In this document: one piece after another, positions 56,996 to 64,000 of the stretch | Numbering within the stretch: the first letter of the stretch is position 1 | How the letters are laid out: every line of letters begins with the position of its first letter | NCBI RefSeq assembly: GCF_003609975.1 | Contig: NZ_AP018400.1 | Coordinates: forward strand, 322,501 to 386,500 | Direction: 5' to 3' | DNA: 64,000 bases | Origin: Streptococcus ruminantium | Lineage (GTDB): Bacteria; Bacillota; Bacilli; Lactobacillales; Streptococcaceae | Notes under the pieces: generated by a model | The model's database searches: none | Told to the model about the DNA's origin: nothing | The model's input: only the letters and a program-made list of their open reading frames with translations | Program-made: the position numbers and the translations under genes

Positions 56996-58295
56996 GCAAG
57001 AAACTGCTAGAAAGTTAGCCTTATCAGTGCTCGAACAGGTATTTGATCAGGGAGCTTATTCCAATATCGCCCTTCATAAAGTTTTGGAAGGCTGCCATCT
57101 GTCAGTACCAGACAAGGCACTCGTTACAGAGTTGGTCTATGGAACGGTATCACATAAGATTACTCTGGAATGGTACCTGGCTCATTTTATTGAAGATAGA
57201 GAGAAGTTAGACTCTTGGGTCTACTATCTCCTTATGCTTAGCCTTTATCAGATGGTTTATTTGGATAAATTACCTGTCCATGCTGTGGTGAATGAGGCTG
57301 TTACGATTGCTAAAAGAGGCAGAGGGACAGATAAGTATGTCAATGCAATCTTGCGCAAAATCAGTCAAACAGCTCTGCCAAAACCAGCGACTATTAAGCG
57401 AAAGAACAAACGTTTATCCGTTCAGTATTCCCTTCCGGTTTGGTTGGTTCAAACCTTGATAACAGAATATGGTGTTGAGCGAGCCGAACACATTTTCCAA
57501 AGTTTGCAGGTTCGCAATAAAGCTAGCGTTCGTGTGACCGCTCCCGAACAATTAGAAACCTTGGCAGCGAAATTGGAAGCGACCCTTTCACTCCTTTCTC
57601 CGGTTGGTCTGGTGAAATCACATGGTCACTTTGCTGGTACTGATTACTTTAAAACTGGGCTTTTGACAATTCAAGATGAGACCAGCCAATTGGTAGCGCC
57701 AACCTTAAAAGTTGAAGGGACTGAGATTATTTTGGATGCTTGTGCAGCTCCTGGAGGTAAGACTTGCCATATCGCATCACAGTTGACTAGTGGCAAAGTC
57801 GTTGCATTAGATTTGTATGACCATAAACTTTCCTTGATTGAAGAAAATGCCCATCGTTTGGGAGTGGCAAATAAGATTGAAACCAAGCGTTTGGATGCTA
57901 GCCGAGTTCATGAAGTGTTTGCTGCTGATACTTTTGATAAAATCTTGGTTGATGCTCCATGTTCAGGTATCGGTTTGATACGTCGTAAACCAGATATTCG
58001 CTATAACAAGGCAGCAATAGATTTTGATTCTTTAAAACAGATTCAGCTTCAAATACTGGATAGCGTTTGCCAAAGCCTGAAAATAGGTGGTATAATAACC
58101 TATAGTACCTGTACAATCATTGCAAAGGAAAATCAAGAGGTCGTTCAAGAGTTTTTACGAGCCCATCCGAATTTTGAGCAAGTGATACTTGAGCATCCAC
58201 AAGCAAATATTATGGTGGATGGCTGCTTATTGATTACACCAGAGTTATATGAGACAGATGGATTTTTCATCGGTCAATTTAGACGAAAATCCTAG
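56985..58295 (+). CDS. rsmB: 16S rRNA (cytosine(967)-C5)-methyltransferase
   Basis: A 436-aa enzyme. The N-terminal NusB-like helical domain ([32 protein letters not shown]) spans about 1-130. The methyltransferase part has [16 protein letters not shown] near residue 248 and the two catalytic cysteine motifs [15 protein letters not shown] and YSTCTI. The start is GTG 56985, with AGGAG about ten bases upstream, inside the fmt 3' end. Confidence 0.94.
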   Translation: MTSKQETARKLALSVLEQVFDQGAYSNIALHKVLEGCHLSVPDKALVTELVYGTVSHKITLEWYLAHFIEDREKLDSWVYYLLMLSLYQMVYLDKLPVHAVVNEAVTIAKRGRGTDKYVNAILRKISQTALPKPATIKRKNKRLSVQYSLPVWLVQTLITEYGVERAEHIFQSLQVRNKASVRVTAPEQLETLAAKLEATLSLLSPVGLVKSHGHFAGTDYFKTGLLTIQDETSQLVAPTLKVEGTEIILDACAAPGGKTCHIASQLTSGKVVALDLYDHKLSLIEENAHRLGVANKIETKRLDASRVHEVFAADTFDKILVDAPCSGIGLIRRKPDIRYNKAAIDFDSLKQIQLQILDSVCQSLKIGGIITYSTCTIIAKENQEVVQEFLRAHPNFEQVILEHPQANIMVDGCLLITPELYETDGFFIGQFRRKS

Positions 58296-58332
58296 AATAA
58301 GAGGAGGAAGTTGCTTAGCAACGATAAAAATT

Positions 58333-59070
58333 ATGGAAATTGCATTACTTACTGACGTTGGGCAAAAACGTTCAAACAACCAAGATTACATCAGTCGTTA
58401 TAAAAACCGAGCGGGAATTGATTTAGTGGTGTTGGCAGATGGATTAGGTGGCCACCGTGCAGGTCATATTGCCAGTGAAATGGCCGCTACAGATATGGGG
58501 GCAGCCTGGGTTGATACACAGTTGGTTACCTTGAGTGATGTTCGTGAGTGGTTGATTACCATCATTGATGAGGAAAATCAAAAAATTCATTCTTTAGGAC
58601 TAACAGATGAATACAAAGGGATGGGAACAACGCTTGAGGCAGTTGTTGTCATTGATAATCAAATGATTTATGCTCATATTGGAGATTCACGAGTTGGTTT
58701 GATTCGCGATGGGGAATATACATGTTTGACCAACGATCACTCATTGGTCGGAGCCTTGGTTCGAGCTGGTCAGCTTACAGAAGAAGAAGCTCAACGCCAT
58801 CCCCAAAAAAACTTTGTGACACAATCTATTGGACAAGCTGAACCGATTGAACCAGACATTGCTTTGAAAACTCTTGAGGTTGGCGACTATGTCTTGATTA
58901 ACAGTGATGGTCTAACCAATATGGTATCCATAGAAGATATTCGTGACATTATATTGAGTGAAGTTTCTCTTGAAAGCAAGGCAGAAACTCTCGTACGTTT
59001 CGCTAATAATGCAGGAGGTTTGGATAATATTACAGTAGGTCTGCTTCATATTACAGAGGAGGCTAGGTAA
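58333..59070 (+). CDS. stp: PP2C-type Ser/Thr phosphatase Stp
   Basis: A 245-aa metal-dependent phosphatase that reverses phosphorylation by PknB. PP2C motifs are [44 protein letters not shown] and NSDGLTNM. The ATG at 58333 is the family start ([18 protein letters not shown]). The nearest strong ribosome binding site, AGGAGG at 58303-58308, lies about 25 bases upstream. The hairpin GTTGC-TTA-GCAAC (58310-58322) sits between and would shorten the distance. The gene overlaps pknB by one base (TAATG). Confidence 0.93.
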   Translation: MEIALLTDVGQKRSNNQDYISRYKNRAGIDLVVLADGLGGHRAGHIASEMAATDMGAAWVDTQLVTLSDVREWLITIIDEENQKIHSLGLTDEYKGMGTTLEAVVVIDNQMIYAHIGDSRVGLIRDGEYTCLTNDHSLVGALVRAGQLTEEEAQRHPQKNFVTQSIGQAEPIEPDIALKTLEVGDYVLINSDGLTNMVSIEDIRDIILSEVSLESKAETLVRFANNAGGLDNITVGLLHITEEAR

Positions 59071-61073
59071 TGATTCAAATCGGTAAGATCTTTGCTGGGC
59101 GCTATCGGATTGTCCGGCAAATTGGTCGAGGCGGTATGGCGGATGTTTATCTGGCTAGAGATTTGATTTTGGATGGTGAAGAAGTGGCGGTTAAGGTACT
59201 TCGCACTAACTATCAGACGGATCAAATTGCTATCCAGCGCTTCCAGCGTGAGGCGCGTGCCATGGCGGAGCTTGACCATCCCAATATTGTTCGTATTTCA
59301 GATATTGGTGAAGAAGATGGTCAGCAATACCTTGCAATGGAGTACGTCAACGGTCTCGATTTAAAACGCTATATCAAGGAAAATGCACCACTATCAAATG
59401 ATGTGGCAGTACGAATCGTAGGACAAATTCTTCTTGCTATGCGGATAGCTCATACACGGGGAATTGTTCACAGGGATTTGAAACCTCAAAATGTTCTTTT
59501 GACATCAAACGGTGTGGCTAAGGTAACGGACTTTGGTATCGCAGTAGCTTTTGCAGAAACAAGCCTGACACAGACAAATTCTATGTTAGGATCTGTTCAC
59601 TACCTTTCGCCAGAACAGGCACGTGGTTCAAAAGCGACCATTCAAAGCGATATTTACGCTATGGGGATTATTCTCTTTGAAATGTTGACTGGTCGAATTC
59701 CTTACGATGGAGATAGTGCTGTTACGATTGCATTGCAACATTTTCAAAAGCCATTACCATCTGTTAGAGAAGAAAATGCGAATGTGCCACAAGCATTAGA
59801 AAATGTAGTTCTGAAGGCAACTGCTAAAAAGTTGAATGAACGCTATAAATCTGTTGCGGAAATGTATGCAGACTTAGCTTCAGCCTTGTCTGTGGAACGT
59901 CGCAATGAACCGCGGGTTGAGTTGGAGGGCAATAAGGTTGACACAAAGACCTTGCCTAAACTTTCTCAGGCAAATGTAGATACTAAGTCTCCTATGGCGA
60001 ATGATTCTGTTCAAAATGTAGCGACAGATAAATCTGTTGGAAAGAAAGAGGGGATTAAAAAGCCAACCAAGTCTGCTTCTAAGCCTAGACCAGGTATGCG
60101 CACACGTTATAAGGTTCTAATAGGAGCTATTCTTTTGACTGCATTGGCAGCAGGGTTGATGTTTTTCAATACACCTAAAACAGTTATAGTCCCAGATGTA
60201 GCAGGCCAAACGGTTGAAAAAGCCACTGAGATGATTGAAGTGGCAGGATTAGAAGTCGGAAATGTCATCAAGGAAACGACCAAAGAAGTGGGTGAAGGTT
60301 TAGTTATACGGACATCACCAGCAGCAAAAACCACCAAACGTCAAGGGAGCAAAGTGGATATTGTGGTAGCGATAGCTGCCTTGGTCACTATTCCGGATGT
60401 TAGTAATAAATCAGCGGACCTTGCTCGTCAAGAATTGGAAGCTTTAGGTTTCCAAGTGAGTGTCAAAGAGGAGTATAGTGATAAGGTTGCTCAAGGATTA
60501 GTAATAAAGACAAGTCCTGAAGCGAATAGTTCTGCTGAACAAGGAGGCAAGGTTGTTCTTTCTGTTTCCAAAGGTGTAGCACCCCAACTAGTGCCTGATG
60601 TCGTTGGAAAAACGCAAGAAAATGCCACCCAGATTCTTCAGACAGCAGGTTTTTCTATTGGAACGATTACCAAGGAGCATCATCCTTCAATTGAAGCGGG
60701 ACATGTCATCAGTACAGATCCTGTTGCGAATACGGAATTAACCAAAGGTTCACCGGTCAATATCGTAGTTTCTAAAGGAAAAGAGCTAATCATGCCTGAC
60801 TTGGTCTCTGGGAATTACACCTATTCACAAGCTCGTAGACAATTACAGGCTCTGGGTGTTAACATAGAAAATATTGAAAGGCAAGAAGATAGAAGCTATT
60901 ACTCAACCACCAGTGATATTGTAATTGGACAATATCCGGCTGCTGGAGCAGTTATTGATGGAACGGTTACTCTGTATGTTTCTGTTGCTGCGAGTGGAAC
61001 AAACAGCAACTCCTCTACGGGGACACCATCTAGTACCAGTACTTCAACTAGTGGAACGAGTAATGGACAGTAG
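59070..61073 (+). CDS. pknB: PASTA-domain Ser/Thr protein kinase (StkP/PknB)
   Basis: A 667-aa membrane kinase. The cytoplasmic Hanks-type kinase spans about 12-270: GRGGMADVY glycine loop, AVKV lysine (Lys42), [16 protein letters not shown], and activation loop [14 protein letters not shown] Thr/Ser-rich linker and one membrane helix (about 349-367) follow. Outside are four PASTA repeats that bind muropeptides and peptidoglycan, beginning near VPDVAGQ, IPDVSNK, VPDVVGK and MPDLVSG. A Ser/Thr tail ends it. It regulates division and wall synthesis; MapZ and GpsB in this window are known partners in streptococci. Confidence 0.95.
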   Translation: MIQIGKIFAGRYRIVRQIGRGGMADVYLARDLILDGEEVAVKVLRTNYQTDQIAIQRFQREARAMAELDHPNIVRISDIGEEDGQQYLAMEYVNGLDLKRYIKENAPLSNDVAVRIVGQILLAMRIAHTRGIVHRDLKPQNVLLTSNGVAKVTDFGIAVAFAETSLTQTNSMLGSVHYLSPEQARGSKATIQSDIYAMGIILFEMLTGRIPYDGDSAVTIALQHFQKPLPSVREENANVPQALENVVLKATAKKLNERYKSVAEMYADLASALSVERRNEPRVELEGNKVDTKTLPKLSQANVDTKSPMANDSVQNVATDKSVGKKEGIKKPTKSASKPRPGMRTRYKVLIGAILLTALAAGLMFFNTPKTVIVPDVAGQTVEKATEMIEVAGLEVGNVIKETTKEVGEGLVIRTSPAAKTTKRQGSKVDIVVAIAALVTIPDVSNKSADLARQELEALGFQVSVKEEYSDKVAQGLVIKTSPEANSSAEQGGKVVLSVSKGVAPQLVPDVVGKTQENATQILQTAGFSIGTITKEHHPSIEAGHVISTDPVANTELTKGSPVNIVVSKGKELIMPDLVSGNYTYSQARRQLQALGVNIENIERQEDRSYYSTTSDIVIGQYPAAGAVIDGTVTLYVSVAASGTNSNSSTGTPSSTSTSTSGTSNGQ

Positions 61074-61080
61074 CAATAAA

Positions 61081-61112
61081 AGAGGTTGGACGATTCAAGT
61101 CCAGCCTTTTTA
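61081..61112 (+). terminator. Terminator after pknB
   Basis: GAGGTTGGAC (61083-61092) pairs with GTCCAGCCTTTTT (from 61099), with one wobble. Confidence 0.8.
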
Positions 61113-61247
61113 CTAACAGGCAAGTTGTAAATCTGGAGAAGAAGTTCGTCAAGGCAAATAGGCTAATCTAATTTTTACTGTTGAAAAATAGAAGTTTTTC
61201 TCTGCTTTTTTCCAACTCTGGATGGAGGCCTTTTTACTAAAATTTGT

Positions 61248-61253
61248 TACAAT
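61248..61253 (+). promoter_or_regulatory. -10 element ahead of liaF
   Basis: TACAAT at 61248-61253, 22 bp before the liaF ATG. No strong -35 is present, as expected where the regulator LiaR activates; I could not identify a LiaR box. Confidence 0.4.
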
Positions 61254-61275
61254 AGTTATAGAAAGGATGGAGGAC

Positions 61276-61971
61276 ATGAGGAAGGTTCAATTTTTTCTAC
61301 TAATAGAGAGCATGATTTTTACGATGGCAGCATTTGATGTGGTCGCCAATGAAGCCAGTCGGACCCTGCTACTTTTCTCAGCCTTATTACTGCTAATCTG
61401 GTATTTTGGGGGAAGGAGACAACATAGTGTTCTATTGGCTAGCTCTCTGTCCTTAATATTCTTGGTTTTTGTTTTGAACCCCTTCTTCATCATAGGGATT
61501 ATGTTGCTGGTTGTCTATATGTTAATTAACTTTTTCTCGCGTTATGAAAAGAAAAACCAGTACACCCATATCGTGTTCAGCGATTATCCGTTACAAGTCC
61601 AAAAGGAAAAAAATAGATGGTTTGGGAATCACGATCATTCGCAGGACAGGTTTGGCTTTGAAGACATCAATATAGTTCACTTATTTGGAAATGATGTTGT
61701 TGATTTGGATAAAACTGTCTTAGTTGGACGAGATAATATCGTTGTCATTCGTAAAACCTTTGGTAGGACAAAAATTATCGTTCCGATTGATGTAGAAGTC
61801 TCGCTGTCTGCCACCAGTATTTATGGACGGGTAAATTTTCTAGGAGATTCGCAATGGGATTTGCGAAATGAAAGCATAGCAGTCAATACTGCAGACTATC
61901 AAGAAGCACATAAACGGGTGAAGGTTGTTACCAACAGCATCCTAGGGGATGTGGAGGTGATCCGCGTATGA
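61276..61971 (+). CDS. liaF: Cell wall-active antibiotics response protein LiaF
   Basis: A 231-aa membrane inhibitor of the LiaS kinase. The N-terminus has about four hydrophobic segments (FFLLIESMIFTMAAFD, SRTLLLFSALLLLIWYFGG, VLLASSLSLIFLVFVLNPFFIIGIMLLVVYMLI). The C-terminal soluble domain (DINIVHLFGNDVVDLDKTVLV) is a beta-helix-like DUF2154 fold. ATG 61276 follows AAAGGATGGAGG. It overlaps liaS by four bases. Confidence 0.9.
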   Translation: MRKVQFFLLIESMIFTMAAFDVVANEASRTLLLFSALLLLIWYFGGRRQHSVLLASSLSLIFLVFVLNPFFIIGIMLLVVYMLINFFSRYEKKNQYTHIVFSDYPLQVQKEKNRWFGNHDHSQDRFGFEDINIVHLFGNDVVDLDKTVLVGRDNIVVIRKTFGRTKIIVPIDVEVSLSATSIYGRVNFLGDSQWDLRNESIAVNTADYQEAHKRVKVVTNSILGDVEVIRV

Positions 61972-62984
61972 GAAAACGGACGTACCTACTCTTAGCTTGG
62001 TTTGCTAGCTTGATTGTTTTTGTTGTCATTGCTTCCATTCTTCCGCTCTTGAATTATTCCCTTTTAGATATAAAATTATGGATTTCAACAGAGCAATTGA
62101 TTTTCACTTTGATTCTCTTAGTGATTGTTTTGACATTATTTTTAGCAGTTGTCGTGCAAACCGTCAGTTTAATTTCAACTCAAGTTATGAGAGCCAAGAT
62201 ACAGGCTATATTGAAGAATAAAAGTATTCGTACCGATACCGAACATGATCAACTGCTACTCCAATTATCTGATAAGGTAAGAAATCTGACTCGACAAGTG
62301 CAGTTAGTAGACAATCAAGATTTGGTTAAGAAAGAGGAAATCGTTGAAGGTGAGCGAAAACGAATTGCCAGAGATTTACACGATACTGTCAGTCAAGAAT
62401 TATTTGCAACCAGTATGATTTTATCTGGTCTCTCAACCAATCTCATGGCTCTTCCACAGGAAACCCTACAAGAACAATTGATTTTGGTAAAAGATATGAT
62501 TGAGTCTGCCCAGAGGGATTTGCGTATCCTCCTCCTCCATCTTCGGCCAAGTGAACTTGAAGGAAAGACACTGGTTGAGGGCTTTGAGTTGATTTTACGT
62601 GAAGTGAGTGACAAGAGCAATGTTATTGTTCACTTCCAACATGAAGTGGAAGAGCTACCAAAATTAATTGAAGAACATCTTTTTCGCATTGCTCAGGAGA
62701 TTATTAGCAATACCTTGCGGCATGCTAAAGCCAAACATTTAGATGTATATTTGATTCAAAAAGAAACCGAGCTACAGTTGAAAATGACAGACGATGGAGT
62801 TGGTTTCCAGCAAGAAATGGATGAAGAATTAAGTTATGGTCTACAAAATATCCGAGAGAGGGTTGAGGATATGGCAGGGACCATTAGCATCCGCACAGCA
62901 CCAAATAAGGGGGTAGCAATTGATATTCGCATCCCACTATTGAAAGGAAAAGAAGATGAAGACGATTCGAGTGATGTTGGTTGA
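61968..62984 (+). CDS. liaS: Sensor histidine kinase LiaS
   Basis: A 338-aa NarL-type (HisKA_3) kinase. Two membrane helices (about 6-28 and 45-70) with a very short extracellular loop mark it as an intramembrane-sensing kinase. The phosphorylated His138 lies in RIARDLHDTVSQEL. HATPase motifs are EIISNTLRHAKA, DDGVGF and GLQNIRERV. It senses envelope stress from lipid II-binding drugs with LiaF. It overlaps liaR by 29 bases. Confidence 0.94.
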   Translation: MRKRTYLLLAWFASLIVFVVIASILPLLNYSLLDIKLWISTEQLIFTLILLVIVLTLFLAVVVQTVSLISTQVMRAKIQAILKNKSIRTDTEHDQLLLQLSDKVRNLTRQVQLVDNQDLVKKEEIVEGERKRIARDLHDTVSQELFATSMILSGLSTNLMALPQETLQEQLILVKDMIESAQRDLRILLLHLRPSELEGKTLVEGFELILREVSDKSNVIVHFQHEVEELPKLIEEHLFRIAQEIISNTLRHAKAKHLDVYLIQKETELQLKMTDDGVGFQQEMDEELSYGLQNIRERVEDMAGTISIRTAPNKGVAIDIRIPLLKGKEDEDDSSDVG

Positions 62985-63597
62985 TGATCATGAAATGGTT
63001 CGCTTAGGCTTAAAAAGCTATTTAAATTTACAGGCCGATGTTGATGTTGTAGCGGAAGCTAGCGATGGAGAGGAAGGTTTGAATAGAGCCTTGGAGGTCA
63101 AACCGGATGTTGTGGTGATGGATTTGGTCATGCCAAAGATGACGGGGGTAGAAGCAACCTTGGCCCTACTAAAAGAATGGCCTCAGGCGCAGATTCTCAT
63201 TTTGACTTCTTATCTGGATAATGAAAAGATTTATCCAGTCCTTGAAGCTGGAGCGCGTGGTTATATGCTAAAAACTTCCAGTGCAGATGAAATTTTAGCA
63301 GCCATTCGGAAAGTTGCGCAGGGAGAATTTGCCATCGAAACAGAAGTAGAGAAAAAGGTGGAATACCACAAACACCATCCTGAGTTACATGATGATTTGA
63401 CAGTGCGTGAGCGGGAAATTTTGACACTCCTAGCCAAGGGATATGATAACCAACGCATTGCAGATGAGTCCTTTATCTCGTTGAAAACAGTCAAAACCCA
63501 CGTTTCAAATATTCTCTCTAAACTCGCAGTTAGTGACCGGACTCAGGCAGTAGTTTATGCCTTTCAACATGGCTTGGTGGCACAAGACGATCAATAA
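62956..63597 (+). CDS. liaR: Response regulator LiaR
   Basis: A 213-aa NarL/FixJ-type regulator. The receiver domain has acidic DDHE near residue 10, the phosphorylated Asp56 in VVMDLVMPKMTG, and the conserved Lys in LKTSSADE. The LuxR-type helix-turn-helix is at about 145-205 (LTVREREILTLLAKGYDNQRI). It activates envelope stress genes. ATG 62956 lies inside the liaS 3' end behind AAAGGAAAAGAAG. Confidence 0.95.
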   Translation: MKTIRVMLVDDHEMVRLGLKSYLNLQADVDVVAEASDGEEGLNRALEVKPDVVVMDLVMPKMTGVEATLALLKEWPQAQILILTSYLDNEKIYPVLEAGARGYMLKTSSADEILAAIRKVAQGEFAIETEVEKKVEYHKHHPELHDDLTVREREILTLLAKGYDNQRIADESFISLKTVKTHVSNILSKLAVSDRTQAVVYAFQHGLVAQDDQ

Positions 63598-63600
63598 TGG

Positions 63601-63606
63601 TATAAT
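63601..63606 (+). promoter_or_regulatory. Extended -10 promoter ahead of the terminal HAD gene
   Basis: TGGTATAAT right after the liaR stop codon, 40 bp ahead of the next ATG. Confidence 0.5.
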
Positions 63607-63645
63607 GGACAATGGTTAATTTTTGACAAAGGATTATTGGGGGAT

Positions 63646-64000
63646 ATGGACGCAAAACTAAAGTATAAAGCTAAAAAAATTAAGATTGTCTTTTTTGATA
63701 TTGATGATACCTTACGTGTTAAGCATACGGGATATATCCCTGCCTCTATTCAGCAAGTTTTTAAATCTTTGAAAGACAGGGGGATTTTGACAGGGATTGC
63801 GTCAGGGCGTACACCTTATGGTTTGGTTCCTGAAATTAAGGCGCTTCACCCCGATTATTTTGTCATGATCAATGGCTCCTACGTAGAAGATGCTAAAAGT
63901 AAGGTAGTCTACCATCGACCGATGCCTCAGAACTTGGTAGAAGCAGTCTTAAACTGGGCCCAAGGTATTGGGATAGAGTATGGTATGCTTGGTAGTCAGA
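63646..64000 (+). CDS. Cof-type HAD-IIB family hydrolase (3' end outside window)
   Basis: The first 118 residues of a second Cof-like HAD phosphatase. Motif I is FFDIDDTLRV near residue 17, with Asp where the family usually has Gly, and ASGRTPYGLV is motif II. The ATG follows GGGGG at short spacing. The gene runs off the window, so the substrate-cap and last motif cannot be judged. Confidence 0.85.
   Translation, partial: MDAKLKYKAKKIKIVFFDIDDTLRVKHTGYIPASIQQVFKSLKDRGILTGIASGRTPYGLVPEIKALHPDYFVMINGSYVEDAKSKVVYHRPMPQNLVEAVLNWAQGIGIEYGMLGSQ

Overview
The window is a stretch of a low-GC Gram-positive chromosome. Gene content, protein sequences and gene order point to Streptococcus, most likely Streptococcus suis or a close relative. 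Supporting groups are codY-pncA-gatCAB, galR/galK/galT, yqeG-yqeH-yhbY-nadD-yqeK-rsfS, gpsB-rnpB-rlmL-like-mapZ, recU-pbp1A, rpoZ-priA-fmt-rsmB-stp-pknB and liaFSR. This assignment is by recognition; no database search was possible. Most of the window is core chromosome, with a few decayed mobile elements.

Layout. Bases 1-8000: the 3' part of recG, L-asparaginase, a Cof-type HAD phosphatase, a MazG-like gene broken by an in-frame stop, a universal stress protein, an AlaA-like aminotransferase, codY and a frameshifted nicotinamidase-like gene. 8000-11200: gatCAB for Gln-tRNA formation. 11200-17200: galactose catabolism (galR divergent from galK-galT), a 298-bp internally deleted IS3-type element, an EamA transporter and cutC. 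17200-17660: two tandem small RNA genes with CiaR-type promoters and a vestigial third unit. 17660-23570: ribosome assembly and NAD genes, then a methyltransferase and tmcAL. 23590-27010: an unrecognised polytopic membrane protein, a voltage-gated K+ channel, a MerR regulator and a deformylase-like protein.

27010-37440: heat shock and sugar use. clpL sits behind five CtsR-type boxes. malQ-malP follow a LacI/MalR-type operator. A GntR repressor diverges from a phosphatase-family gene and a glucose/maltose PTS, with palindromic operators and cre-like sites between them. 37460-45000: a PadR/DUF2812 pair, a YebC protein, trhO, rsmG, pbp1A-recU and ypsA. 45000-48400: cell division (gpsB, mapZ) together with RNase P RNA and a 23S rRNA methyltransferase. 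48400-49500 is a graveyard of insertion sequences (IS200-type tnpA remnant and an inverted-repeat remnant). 49500-64000: luxS, rny, gmk, rpoZ, priA, fmt, rsmB, the Stp/PknB phosphatase-kinase pair, liaFSR and the start of another HAD phosphatase.

The genes link translation fidelity (GatCAB, Fmt, TmcAL, TrhO, RsmG, RsmB, YqeH, RsfS), nutrient sensing (CodY, CcpA-type sites, GalR, GntR) and envelope growth and stress (PBP1A, MapZ, GpsB, PknB/Stp, LiaFSR, CiaR-type sRNAs). I found no wholly new multi-gene system. The best leads are the tandem csRNA locus with a decaying third copy, the multi-box clpL leader with a 5' hairpin and mini-ORF, the perfect inverted repeat in the aminotransferase promoter, the hairpin between the Shine-Dalgarno sequence and start of stp, and the two single-lesion pseudogenes.
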